Source of the DNA: Armatimonadota bacterium
GTDB taxonomy: Bacteria; Sysuimicrobiota; Sysuimicrobiia; Sysuimicrobiales; Humicultoraceae
Length of the DNA: 64,000 bases
Direction: 5' to 3'
Assembly (NCBI GenBank): GCA_031459855.1
Contig: JAVKHP010000001.1
Location: 1,765,906 to 1,829,905, forward strand
Below are positions 1 to 7,874 of this stretch, piece after piece; positions within the stretch are counted from its first letter, which is position 1, and each line of letters begins with the position of its first letter. A program made the position numbers and the translations under genes. Under the pieces are notes generated by a model. The model had not been told where the DNA came from and did not search any database. It was given only the letters and a program-made list of their open reading frames with translations.

Positions 1-771
1 TGGATCGAGCTCGACGGCAGGCGGGTCGGCGCCAGCAGCCTGACGCTCGACGGCGTGCCGCCCGGCGTCTACGCGCTCAGGATCACGAAAACGGGCTTCC
101 GGCCCGTGATCCGGCGGATTCGCCTGGGTCCGGGAGAGCGCGTCGCCCTGCGCGTGGCCCTGGCGCCAGTGGCACCGCCACGACGCTCGCCGCCTGCGCC
201 GCAGTGGATCGTCCGGCTGCAGGACGCACAGCGACCGCGGAGCATCCCCACGCCCGCCGCGCGACCCGGCGCGGTGTACCTGGTGACGTTGCCCGCGCTG
301 GCAGGCGTCACGCAGTACAACCGGCTCGACCAGGTGGTGCTGGCCGGTGTCGTCTATCGGCGCGCCCTGGTCGAGTACCGCAACTGGTGGCAGGGACGCA
401 GCCGGCGCGATCGCGAGTGGCGGGTGGTCTACCGGCTGGGAGGCCGGTACGCGCGCTTCCGCGCGCGGGCGGGCCTGGAGGACGGCGCGCCCCCGGAGGT
501 CACCGCGTCGTTCGAGGTGCGGGGCGACGGGGTCACGCTGTTTGCGGGCGCACTCAAGCGCGCTGGCGACGCGCCCGACGTGATCGACGTCGACGTCGCT
601 GGCGTCGTCGAGCTGGAGCTGATCGCCAGGGCGACGGATCCGTTCTACACCCGGGGCGTGGGCGTCATCTGGGCCGATCCACACCTGGTGCCGGCACCCG
701 CTGGTGCCCCGACACCGTCCGCGCCGTCACCGGCAGCCGGCGACGGCCCCGCGCGCCAGGAGCGTCCCTGA
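1..771 (+). CDS. PEGA / NPCBM-like domain protein, 5' truncated by window edge
   Basis: The reading frame is open from base 1, so the start lies outside the window; 256 residues are visible. Residues 1-60 look like a PEGA repeat (LDGVPPGVYALRI, then a KTGFRPV strand), a beta-sandwich common in surface proteins. After a proline-rich linker, residues of about 100-225 resemble the NPCBM putative carbohydrate-binding module: a tyrosine/tryptophan-rich start, the signature GGRYARFRA, then FEVRGDGVTLF and a VDVAGVVELEL strand ending in WADPHL. The tail is Pro/Ala-rich. The domains suggest an envelope-associated or secreted glycan- or protein-binding protein. Catalytic domains, if any, would lie upstream. 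The fold assignment is by eye and fairly secure; the function is inference. Confidence 0.7.
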   Translation, partial: WIELDGRRVGASSLTLDGVPPGVYALRITKTGFRPVIRRIRLGPGERVALRVALAPVAPPRRSPPAPQWIVRLQDAQRPRSIPTPAARPGAVYLVTLPALAGVTQYNRLDQVVLAGVVYRRALVEYRNWWQGRSRRDREWRVVYRLGGRYARFRARAGLEDGAPPEVTASFEVRGDGVTLFAGALKRAGDAPDVIDVDVAGVVELELIARATDPFYTRGVGVIWADPHLVPAPAGAPTPSAPSPAAGDGPARQERP

Positions 772-961
772 GGTCGCAGCGGTGCGGGCGCCACCCCCCG
801 GCGCGCGCATCCCCGGGGTCCCGCCACCGGAGCGCGCGAGGGCCGTTCCACCGCCGTTGCGCGACGCGATCGGCCCGGCAGCCGCGCGGCCAACCGCGCG
901 GGGTTGAACCCGAGGCCGCGCCGCCTGCAGGCGGGGGAGGCAGGACGCCCGATCCCCGTCG

Positions 962-1309
962 CTACGTCGCGTACTTCTTCGCCCAGTCGCTGACCAGGGG
1001 GATCGTAAACGCTTTGCCCTGATACGCCTGCGCGGCGTAGTACACCGACAGGATCAGCCAGGCCAGCCACAGCACGGGGAACGTGAGCACGCCCATCAAG
1101 AACCCCAGGAACGGGATCCCGGAGAGGATCGTGGCGATGACCCAGAGGGCGAACCAGGCGATCCCCCAGAACAGAGCCGTCCAGCCGTGGTGGCGCATGA
1201 ACGGGTCCTTCTTGAGGTCGCTGACGACGATGACGAGGGCCACCAGCCAGATGGGGTAGGCGAGCGCGGCGAGCAGGCGGTTCGACTGGTCCGATGGCGA
1301 TGTGCTCAT
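962..1309 (-). CDS. small DUF4870/Tic20-like membrane protein
   Basis: The gene encodes 115 residues from an ATG at 1309 preceded by a strong AGGAGG. There are three hydrophobic segments, around residues 10-27, 42-62 and 68-92. The pattern of a charged N-terminus, a YPIWLVALV helix, a DPFMRHHGWTALFW loop and two further helices is typical of small DUF4870-like/Tic20-like membrane proteins, in which the loop histidines (RHHGW) are characteristic. The family has no established biochemical role. It is a monocistronic gene convergent with the PEGA/NPCBM gene. A longer in-frame extension up to 1657 exists, but it is low-complexity and lacks homology features, so the SD-led ATG was chosen. Confidence 0.75.
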   Translation of the reverse strand: MSTSPSDQSNRLLAALAYPIWLVALVIVVSDLKKDPFMRHHGWTALFWGIAWFALWVIATILSGIPFLGFLMGVLTFPVLWLAWLILSVYYAAQAYQGKAFTIPLVSDWAKKYAT

Positions 1310-1735
1310 GGACGCCTCCTGCAGGCGAAGTGCGCACGTGCCACGCGTGCACGCGCGCCCGGTGTGGTTCGCACCACCTGACGATGCGGCATCTCCTCGC
1401 GCAGGAACGTACGCGCGCGAGCACATGCGCCCAGCGTCTTTCGCACCGCGGCCCTGACTTCCTGCCGCCTCACGTCGCTCCAGACCGGGCGGTAGCGGTA
1501 TCCAGCTCGCCTGCACCGGCTGGTCCGACGTGCGCTCGTAGGGCGTGTTGAGCGGTACCTGTGGCGACGCCTGCAGAGACGTCCATATGACACGCCCCTG
1601 GACACGCTCGTGGAGACGCCGCTTGAGACGTCCACGCGCCTGCAATTCGAAAGACACGTCTGCCGTCGTGTGCCCGTCCGCTTGAGACGTCGACCGCCTA
1701 CCGATGCGCCTGTATGCGCCTATAATGAAAGCGCG
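1310..1735. other. 426-bp divergent intergenic region
   Basis: No gene is seen. The region separates the small membrane protein (-) from the PP-loop gene (+). It holds three copies of GAGACGTC at 1576-1583, 1625-1632 and 1684-1691 (spacings 49 and 59). The last two sit in a longer shared CTTGAGACGTC. It ends with a TATAAT box close to the downstream ATG. The repeats could be regulator sites or the remains of tandem duplication. Confidence 0.5.
1721..1726 (+). promoter_or_regulatory. -10 box, probably leaderless promoter of the PP-loop gene
   Basis: A perfect TATAAT lies nine bases before the ATG at 1736, and no Shine-Dalgarno sequence lies between. Transcription would start at or within a few bases of the start codon, giving a leaderless mRNA. 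No good -35 is seen at the usual spacing; a TTGAGA at 1682 is too far away. The same arrangement recurs at 13128 and 19931. Confidence 0.5.
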
Positions 1736-2713
1736 ATGGCCACCGCCTCGACCGTGCGCTCACCGCTCGCCGCCGGGCTGATCGACGAGATCCGCGCGGT
1801 GACCGGCGGCCGCCCCGTGGTCGTCGCGTTCAGCGGCGGGCTCGACTCGTCGACCGTGGCAGCGCTGGCGAAGGAGGCGCTGGGGGCGCCGTCGGTGCTG
1901 CTGGTCACGGTCAACATGGGCGCCTACAACTACCGCCGCGGCAACGAGATCGTCCTGGAGATGGCCGAGCAGCTGGGGCTGGCACAGCGCTGCCTGCTGG
2001 GCCAGCGGCTCCAGCACGTGGTGCAGCGCGCCGGCCCGGCGTGCAACCGCTGCACCCGGGAGATCAAGTTGGGGCTGGTGCGGGCTGCCGCCCGGGGGCG
2101 GCTGGTGCTGACGGGCTCCAACCGCAGCGACACCTGGGGGCAGCGCGGCCTGAAGGTGCACGACGGCTTCTACGCGCCCCTGCTGGACCTCGACAAGCCG
2201 CAGATCCGCGCGCTGGCCGCCGAGCTCGGCCTGCGGATCCCACGCATCGGTGAGGCGCCCGGCCGCGAGGGGTGCAAGCTGAAGCACCTGCTGAAGCCGC
2301 TGGTGAACCCCGACTACCACGGCCGCGCGGTGGCCGAGGCCAACGAGGTGTTGCTGCAGACCCTGGCGGCGGTCGGCTGGCCTGCCGAGCTGGCCAACGT
2401 GAAGATCATTGGGCCGCTGCGCCGGAACGTGGCCCTGGTGAACGTCCGGCCGACGCCGCCCGGCCCGGTGCGGGCGGCGGTGGAGGCCGCCCTGCGGGCG
2501 CTCCCGGTGCTGGACGAGGTGCGCGTCGTCGACGGGCCCCTGCGCCTGGTCGTGCGCGCCGGCCCCGCGCTCGCCGGTGACGCCCGGGGCCGCTACTGGG
2601 TCGAGCACGGCCGCCTGGCCCCGGAGTTCGCGCATCCCATCACGGTCGAGTGGCAGCCCGCAGCCGACGGGCGCCTGGCGACCTTCCACGTGCTGGACGC
2701 CACGCCCGCCTGA
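1736..2713 (+). CDS. PP-loop ATP-pyrophosphatase, LarE/QueC-like
   Basis: The gene encodes 325 residues. The PP-loop SGGLDSS is at residues 33-39 and a CNRC pair (C103, C106) follows at the place where LarE-type and tRNA-thiolation enzymes carry cysteines; a further Cys sits in GREGCKLKH (C180). These enzymes adenylate a substrate with ATP and often transfer sulfur. The C-terminal 120 residues (from about 200) are not the standard LarE tail and I do not recognise them. The start at 1736 is chosen because the N-terminus fits the family and a TATAAT is adjacent; an upstream in-frame start at 1610 gives a low-complexity extension. The superfamily call is firm; the substrate is unknown. Confidence 0.75.
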   Translation: MATASTVRSPLAAGLIDEIRAVTGGRPVVVAFSGGLDSSTVAALAKEALGAPSVLLVTVNMGAYNYRRGNEIVLEMAEQLGLAQRCLLGQRLQHVVQRAGPACNRCTREIKLGLVRAAARGRLVLTGSNRSDTWGQRGLKVHDGFYAPLLDLDKPQIRALAAELGLRIPRIGEAPGREGCKLKHLLKPLVNPDYHGRAVAEANEVLLQTLAAVGWPAELANVKIIGPLRRNVALVNVRPTPPGPVRAAVEAALRALPVLDEVRVVDGPLRLVVRAGPALAGDARGRYWVEHGRLAPEFAHPITVEWQPAADGRLATFHVLDATPA

Positions 2714-2848
2714 CGGTCTGCCGCGCTGCGCGGGGCGGCCTGCAGGACTGGCCGCGCGCGCGCCCGAACCAGCGTGACGATGAGCCGGGGCCCGAGCATG
2801 CCGTGGCCAGACGCGGTGCGGACCACCGCTCGAGGGGGCCACATCCGT

Positions 2849-4090
2849 ATGCTGACGGGCAGCGTGCTGCTGCTCGCGCTGGCCCTCGCCGTGGCCGGAC
2901 CGGCGGCCGCGACATCCGAGGCCACGCTGGAGTTCTGGACGATCGCGCTCCAGCCGTTCTTCACCGACTACGTCCGCGCGATGATCGCAGCCTACGAACG
3001 GGCCACCCCGGGCGTCCGCGTGCGCTGGGTCGACGTGCAGTTCCAGGCCATCGAGCAGAAGCTGCTCGCCGCCCTCGCCGGTGGCGTGCCCCCGGACGTG
3101 GTGAACCTCAACACCGAGATGACGGTCCGCCTGGCGCAGCGGGGCGCCCTGGTCGACATGGACGCGGCCACCCCACCCGAAGTCCGCGCGCGGTACTTCG
3201 AGGGGCTGTGGCGCTCGGCACGGCTGGATGGGCGCACCTACGGTGTGCCGTGGTACGTGGTGCCCAACGTCGTCGCCTACAACGCCGCCCTCTACCGCAG
3301 GGCGGGCCTGGACCCCCAGCGCCCGCCCGCGACCGAAGACGCCATGATCGCGCACGCCCGCCAGATCAAGGACCGCACCGGCATCTACGGGTTCATGCCC
3401 AACGTCGAGGGCGTGCGAATGCTGCACCGCTTCCAGGAAGCGGGGCTGCCGATCCTCAGCGCCGACGGGCGGCGCGCCGTGTTCAACTCCGCGGCCCACG
3501 TGGCCTACCTGGCGCGCTACGTGGCGTTGTTCCGGCAGGACTACTTCCCCGAAGACACGCTGCGCCGCGGGTACCTGGGCGCCACCGAACGCTACAGCGC
3601 CGGGCGGCTCGGGATGCTCATGACCGGCCCGCAGTTCCTGCTGCGGGTCAAGACCGACAACCCCGAGGTCTACGTCCAGACGCGCGTGGCGCCCTACCCG
3701 AAGGGCAAGGGGCAGACGCTGCACCTGGCGACGATGACGCTGGCGGTCCCCCGCGCCAGCCGGCACGTGCGCGCGGCGGTGGCGTTCGCGCTGTACGTGA
3801 CCAACGACGAGAACCAGCTGGCGTTCAGCCGACGGGTGGTGGTCTTCCCCTCGACGCGGCGCGCGGCGGCCGACCCCTTCTTCCGGCAGGGCGGCGCGGA
3901 CCCCGAAGCCGTGGCGCGTCGGGTCGCCGCCGCCGACCTGCCCCTGGCGCGCGACCTGAGCGTGGTCGTGCCGCACCAGGGCGACCTGTTCCGCATCTTC
4001 CGCGAGGCGATCGAGAGCGCGTTCTACGGCCGGCGCACGCCCCAGGCGGCCCTCGACTGGGCGGTGGCCGAGTGGAACGCGCGGCTGTGA
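2849..4090 (+). CDS. sugar ABC transporter substrate-binding protein
   Basis: The gene encodes about 413 residues with a clear signal peptide (hydrophobic core LLLALALAVAG, then an AAA-type cleavage site). The mature protein starts with LEFWTIALQPFF and continues with a YERATPGVRVRWVDV strand and GGVPPDVVNLN, typical of family-1 (MalE/UgpB-like) binding proteins. The ATG at 2849 has GAGGGGG ten bases upstream; an in-frame GTG at 2774 would place 25 residues ahead of the signal peptide and is less likely. It is the first gene of an importer unit with the two permeases at 4580 and 5502. No ATPase gene is present, so a shared MsmX/UgpC-type ATPase is probably used. The sugar is unknown. Confidence 0.88.
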   Translation: MLTGSVLLLALALAVAGPAAATSEATLEFWTIALQPFFTDYVRAMIAAYERATPGVRVRWVDVQFQAIEQKLLAALAGGVPPDVVNLNTEMTVRLAQRGALVDMDAATPPEVRARYFEGLWRSARLDGRTYGVPWYVVPNVVAYNAALYRRAGLDPQRPPATEDAMIAHARQIKDRTGIYGFMPNVEGVRMLHRFQEAGLPILSADGRRAVFNSAAHVAYLARYVALFRQDYFPEDTLRRGYLGATERYSAGRLGMLMTGPQFLLRVKTDNPEVYVQTRVAPYPKGKGQTLHLATMTLAVPRASRHVRAAVAFALYVTNDENQLAFSRRVVVFPSTRRAAADPFFRQGGADPEAVARRVAAADLPLARDLSVVVPHQGDLFRIFREAIESAFYGRRTPQAALDWAVAEWNARL

Positions 4091-4097
4091 GGCGGCC

Positions 4098-4583
4098 GTG
4101 ACCTCCTTCGGGCAGGTCCTGGGCATCTACCTCCTGCGGGCGCACCGCCAGCCACCCGATCCCGTGCCGCAGGCCAAGGCGCTGGTCGGGCACGGCCTCG
4201 AGGGCGACGTGCACGGCAAGGGGCGGCCCGACACGGCACGGCAGGTCCTGCTCGTCGACCGGAGCACGCTGGCCGCGCTGGACCTGCCGCCCGGGGGGCT
4301 GCGCGAGCAGCTCACCGTGGACCTGCCCGGGCTCGACCGCTTGCCGCCAGGCACACGGCTGCGGGTGGGCGAGGCCACCCTGGAGGTCACGATGCCCTGC
4401 GAGCCGTGCGAGGTGGTGGGTCGGTACCTGGGCGTCCCCGATCCGTATGCCTTGCGCGACGCCCTCCGCGGCCGGCGGGGAGTCCTGGCGCGGGTCGTGG
4501 CCACGACGGGCGAGGGGTGGATCCGCCTCGGGGATGCCATCGTCGTGGAGCCCCCGGCCGCTCCCGGCCCGGCGTTCCGGTGA
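4098..4583 (+). CDS. MOSC domain protein
   Basis: The gene encodes 161 residues, about the length of a stand-alone MOSC domain. The hallmark GHGLEGDVHGKG is followed by RQVLLVDRSTL and a PCEPCEVV segment whose cysteine matches the conserved MOSC position. MOSC proteins (YiiM, the C-terminus of the Moco sulfurase) handle molybdenum cofactor or activated sulfur. The GTG start at 4098 is seven bases after the binding-protein stop, and the stop overlaps the next gene by GTGA, so it is translated within the transporter operon. That position is odd, because nothing else nearby is a molybdoenzyme. Family certain, role unknown. Confidence 0.85.
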   Translation: MTSFGQVLGIYLLRAHRQPPDPVPQAKALVGHGLEGDVHGKGRPDTARQVLLVDRSTLAALDLPPGGLREQLTVDLPGLDRLPPGTRLRVGEATLEVTMPCEPCEVVGRYLGVPDPYALRDALRGRRGVLARVVATTGEGWIRLGDAIVVEPPAAPGPAFR

Positions 4584-5467
4584 CCGTCGCCGCGCGCCGC
4601 TGGCGCCGCGCCGCGACGGCCTACCTGTTCCTCGCGCCCGCGCTGGCGCTGCTGGGGCTGTTCACGTTCTACCCGGTGGCCGTCGGCACCCTGCTGGCGC
4701 TGTTCGACTACGACGCGATCTCGCCGCCGCGGTTCGTGGGGCTGGCGCACTTTCGCGCGCTCGTTGCCGACCGGTTCTTCTGGATCGCGCTGGGGAACTC
4801 GCTGAAGTACCTGCTGGTGGTGCCGGTGCTCCAGGCGCTGTCCATCGGGCTCGCGGTGGCGGTGAACGTGCCGCTACGGGGGATCGCCTGGCTGCGCGCG
4901 GCGTACTACCTGCCCGTGGTGACGTCGATGGTCGTGGCCGGGCTGCTGTGGCGGTGGCTGTACGAGCAGGACGGCCTCGTGAACTTCGTCCTGCTGCGTC
5001 TGGGCGTGCTGGCGCGGCCGGTGGCGTGGCTGGGCCACCCGGACCTGGCGCTGTTTGCCGTCATGTTCGTCACGCTGTGGAAGGGCCTGGGATACTACAT
5101 GGTGATCTACCTGGCGGGGCTGCAGGCGATCTCCCCGGAGTATGAGGAAGCCGCGACCGTGGACGGCGCCACGCGGTGGCAGGTCTTCCGATGGGTCACG
5201 CTGCCCCTGCTGCGGCCGTCGATCCTGCTGGCCTCGACCATCAGCGCCATTGCGGCGTTGAAGGTCTTTGAAGAGATCTACGTGATGACCGGCGGGGGGC
5301 CGATGTTCCGGACGTACACCATGTTCTACTACATGTTCGACAAGGGGTTCCAGCAGCTCGACCTGGGCTACGCCGCCGCCCTGGGCGTCGTGCTGGCGGC
5401 CGCCGTGCTCGTGTTCTCGGCGGTGACCTTCCGGCTGTTTCGGCACGGGGGGTGGACCTATTACTGA
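4580..5467 (+). CDS. sugar ABC transporter permease (MalF/UgpA type)
   Basis: The gene encodes 295 residues with six predicted membrane helices. The EAA loop that docks the ATPase is clear (EEAATVDGATRWQVFRWV). The C-terminal TGGGPMFRTYTMFYYMF segment is the usual signature before the last helix. The GTG at 4580 overlaps the MOSC stop by GTGA. It pairs with the permease at 5502 and the binding protein at 2849 as a CUT1-type importer. The long open frame upstream of 4580 is an antisense-like artefact of high GC. Confidence 0.9.
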   Translation: MTVAARRWRRAATAYLFLAPALALLGLFTFYPVAVGTLLALFDYDAISPPRFVGLAHFRALVADRFFWIALGNSLKYLLVVPVLQALSIGLAVAVNVPLRGIAWLRAAYYLPVVTSMVVAGLLWRWLYEQDGLVNFVLLRLGVLARPVAWLGHPDLALFAVMFVTLWKGLGYYMVIYLAGLQAISPEYEEAATVDGATRWQVFRWVTLPLLRPSILLASTISAIAALKVFEEIYVMTGGGPMFRTYTMFYYMFDKGFQQLDLGYAAALGVVLAAAVLVFSAVTFRLFRHGGWTYY

Positions 5468-5501
5468 CGCGCTGTCCCGCCGTGCCCGTCGCCCGCCCCC
5501 G

Positions 5502-6299
5502 GTGGTGCGCTACGCGGGGCTGGTGGCGCTCGCGGTCTTCACCACGTTCCCGCTGGTGTGGCTGGCGGCGGTGGCGCTGCGGGCCCGCGGCCCGGTCTTT
5601 GGGTTCCCGCCGGCGCTGTGGCCGTGGCCGCCGTCCCTGGTGCACGTCGCCACCGTCTGGCAGACGATGCCGCTGCCGCGGTTCTTCGCCAACACGCTGG
5701 TGCTGGTCGGGGCCGGGGTGGTCCTGCAGGTGACGCTGTGCGCCATGGCGGCCTACCCGCTGGCCCGCATGGAGTTCCCGGGGCGCCGCCTGATCACGGG
5801 GCTACTGCTGGCGACGCTGATGCTGCCCGGGCACATCGGCCTGATCGTCAACTTCGTGACGCTGCTGCGGCTGCGCCTGGTGGACACCTACGCGGGGGTG
5901 GTCCTGCCGGGCGCGGTGAGCGTCTTTGGCATCCTCCTGCTGCGCCAGGCGTTCCTGGCCGTGCCGGCGGACCTGGAAGACGCCGCGCGGCTGGATGGGG
6001 CCTCGGAGTGGACCATCTGGCGACGGGTCATGCTGCCCGTGGTGCGGCCGGCGCTGGCGACGCTCGCGCTGTTCGAGTTCGTCGCCCACTGGAACGCGTT
6101 CCTCTGGCCGCTGGTGGTGCTGAAGTCGCCCGAGAAGTACCCGCTGGCCGTGGGGCTGCTGTACCTGTCGGGGCTGTTCGCCCACAGCACGCGCGCGGTG
6201 GCCGCCGGCGCGGTGCTGATGACGCTGCCGGTGGTGGTGGTGTTCCTGTTCACGCAGCGGTACTTCGTGCGCGGGCTCCTGGTGGGAGCGCTGCGGTGA
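5502..6299 (+). CDS. sugar ABC transporter permease (MalG/UgpE type)
   Basis: The gene encodes 265 residues. The first helix (GLVALAVFTTFPLVWL) and the EAA loop (LEDAARLDGASEWTIWRR) identify the second inner-membrane subunit of a CUT1 importer. The C-terminal QRYFVRGLLVGALR is typical of MalG/UgpE proteins. The start is uncertain: GTG 5502 or the adjacent GTG at 5505, with a possible non-ATG start (CTG at 5472) that would restore a basic N-terminus. The gap to the upstream permease is 34 bases. The stop TGA overlaps a GTG that opens the mini-ORF at 6296. Confidence 0.9.
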   Translation: MVRYAGLVALAVFTTFPLVWLAAVALRARGPVFGFPPALWPWPPSLVHVATVWQTMPLPRFFANTLVLVGAGVVLQVTLCAMAAYPLARMEFPGRRLITGLLLATLMLPGHIGLIVNFVTLLRLRLVDTYAGVVLPGAVSVFGILLLRQAFLAVPADLEDAARLDGASEWTIWRRVMLPVVRPALATLALFEFVAHWNAFLWPLVVLKSPEKYPLAVGLLYLSGLFAHSTRAVAAGAVLMTLPVVVVFLFTQRYFVRGLLVGALR

Positions 6300-6364
6300 A
6301 CGGTCCGCGCGGCACGCTGGACCGCGGCCCTCGCCCCGGACGCCTGGCCGGCGGTGGCGCCTGA
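6296..6364 (+). other. coupling mini-ORF, 22 codons
   Basis: The GTG at 6296 overlaps the permease stop (GTGA) and the ORF ends at a TGA one base before the GTG at 6366. The bases around 6296 (GGAGCGCTGCGGTGAAC) resemble those before 6366 (GGTGGCGCCTGACGTGAAC), offset by 70 bp, consistent with an old tandem duplication of the junction. The peptide has no recognisable domain and may act only by passing ribosomes on. Confidence 0.4.
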
Positions 6365-6365
6365 C

Positions 6366-7874
6366 GTGAACCGCCTGCTCTTCGTGCCGCTCGACGACCG
6401 GCCCGCCACGCGCGAGGGCGTGCTGGACCTGCTGCCGCTGCTGGGCGTCCCGTGGGCCACGCCGCCGCGGGAGCTGCTGGGGCATCGCCGGCAGCCCGCC
6501 GACCTGGACGCGCTGTGGCGGTGGGTGGAGCGCGAGGCGGCCTCGGCCGATGCCCTGGTGGCGTCCGCTGAAGTGCTCCTGCACGGCGGGCTGGTGGCCT
6601 CGCGCCTGTCGGTCGACCCGCTGGAGGCCCTGTGGGCGCGGCTGGACCGCCTGGTGCGGCTGGCCGGACGGGTGCCGACCTATCTGAGCGCCGTCAACCC
6701 GCGCATTCCCGCCGGCGGCGCCGACGAAGAACCCGCGTACTGGGGGCCGCACGGCGACGCGCTGCGGCTGTACTCCAGCCGGCTGGACGCCGGGGAGCAG
6801 ACGGGCGACGACGCCAGGGTCCGCGAGGCGCTGCGCGCGCTGGAGACGGTGCCCGCGCCGGTGGTCGACGACCTGCTGCGCCGCCGTCGCCGCCAGCTGC
6901 TCCTCAACGTCGAGCTGATGCTGCTGGCCGCGCAGGGCACGCTGCGCGCGCTGCTCGTCGGCCAGGACGACGCGGAGCCCTACGGGCTCCCCCGCGCCGA
7001 CCTGGCGGTGCTGCGGCGCCTGCGGGCGCGCCTGGGCAGCCCGCGGGTGCACATCTCCGCGGGTGCCGACGAGCTCAACGCGCGGTTGCTGGCGCGGCTG
7101 GCCAACGACACGATCGGCCGCGGACCCCGGGTGGCCGTGCGCTACACCTACCCCGAAGCCCGGCGCAGCATCCCGCGCTACGAGCCCGCACCGCTGGAGG
7201 AGACGGTGATGGCGCACCTGGAGGCCGCCGGCTGCCCGGTGGCCGAGGACGGTGCCGAAGCGCTGCTGTGGGTGCACAACTTCGCCGGGGCGCAGCAGCG
7301 CGAGGCAGTCGACCAGCGCGGCGCGCCGCCGGCGCCGGTGCGGACCGTGGCCACCGCGCTGGCCGAGGCCAGCGGGCGGGGGCTCCTGTGCGGGTGTGCC
7401 GACGTGCGGTTCGCCAACGGTGCCGACGACGCGCTGGTCAACGCGTTGCTGGTGCGCGACGACTTCGCCGGCCTCGTCGGCTACGCAGGCTGGAACACCT
7501 GCAGCAACAGCCTGGGGACGGTGGTGGCCCAGCTCGTGCTCAGCTACCATGCCCGCGCGCGCCTGAGCCCCACCCGCTACCGTGAGCTCCGCCGGCGCTA
7601 CCTGCTCCGCCGCCTCCTGGACGACTGGGGCTACCAGGCCGTCGTGCGACCGTACCTGGCGCGTGAGGTGGTGCCGCACCTGGGCGCCGACGGCGGGCAC
7701 CTGGGGCCCGCCGTCGGCGCCGTGCGCGAGGCGGCGCTGCGCCGGTTCCAGGAGAAGGTGCTGCCGCCGGTCGAGCGCGTCTTCGGTGGCCCTGCGCTGC
7801 GCGGGCTCAGCTTCCCCTGGGACCGGTTGTTCGAGGTCCACGTCGAGCTGCCCGAGGAGCTGGCCGCGCTGTGA
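6366..7874 (+). CDS. DUF4127 family protein
   Basis: The gene encodes about 502 residues. The N-terminus RLLFVPLDDRPATREG is the DUF4127 signature (usually VPLDDRPVN). Other conserved points are a SAEVLLHGGLVASR segment and NPRIPAGGADEEPAYW. The family has no proven activity; its members are full-length soluble proteins of about 500 residues, as here. GTG 6366 puts the signature at residue 2, as in relatives; GTG 6354 is an alternative. The stop overlaps the next gene's GTG (GTGA). It lies between a sugar importer and a FAD oxidoreductase, suggesting a part in processing the imported compound, which is inference. Confidence 0.85.
   Translation: MNRLLFVPLDDRPATREGVLDLLPLLGVPWATPPRELLGHRRQPADLDALWRWVEREAASADALVASAEVLLHGGLVASRLSVDPLEALWARLDRLVRLAGRVPTYLSAVNPRIPAGGADEEPAYWGPHGDALRLYSSRLDAGEQTGDDARVREALRALETVPAPVVDDLLRRRRRQLLLNVELMLLAAQGTLRALLVGQDDAEPYGLPRADLAVLRRLRARLGSPRVHISAGADELNARLLARLANDTIGRGPRVAVRYTYPEARRSIPRYEPAPLEETVMAHLEAAGCPVAEDGAEALLWVHNFAGAQQREAVDQRGAPPAPVRTVATALAEASGRGLLCGCADVRFANGADDALVNALLVRDDFAGLVGYAGWNTCSNSLGTVVAQLVLSYHARARLSPTRYRELRRRYLLRRLLDDWGYQAVVRPYLAREVVPHLGADGGHLGPAVGAVREAALRRFQEKVLPPVERVFGGPALRGLSFPWDRLFEVHVELPEELAAL

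Noticed and set aside
1760-4126. A 788-codon open frame on the minus strand
   Set aside because: It lies opposite the PP-loop and binding-protein genes, which have clear family motifs. Its composition is that of a high-GC shadow.
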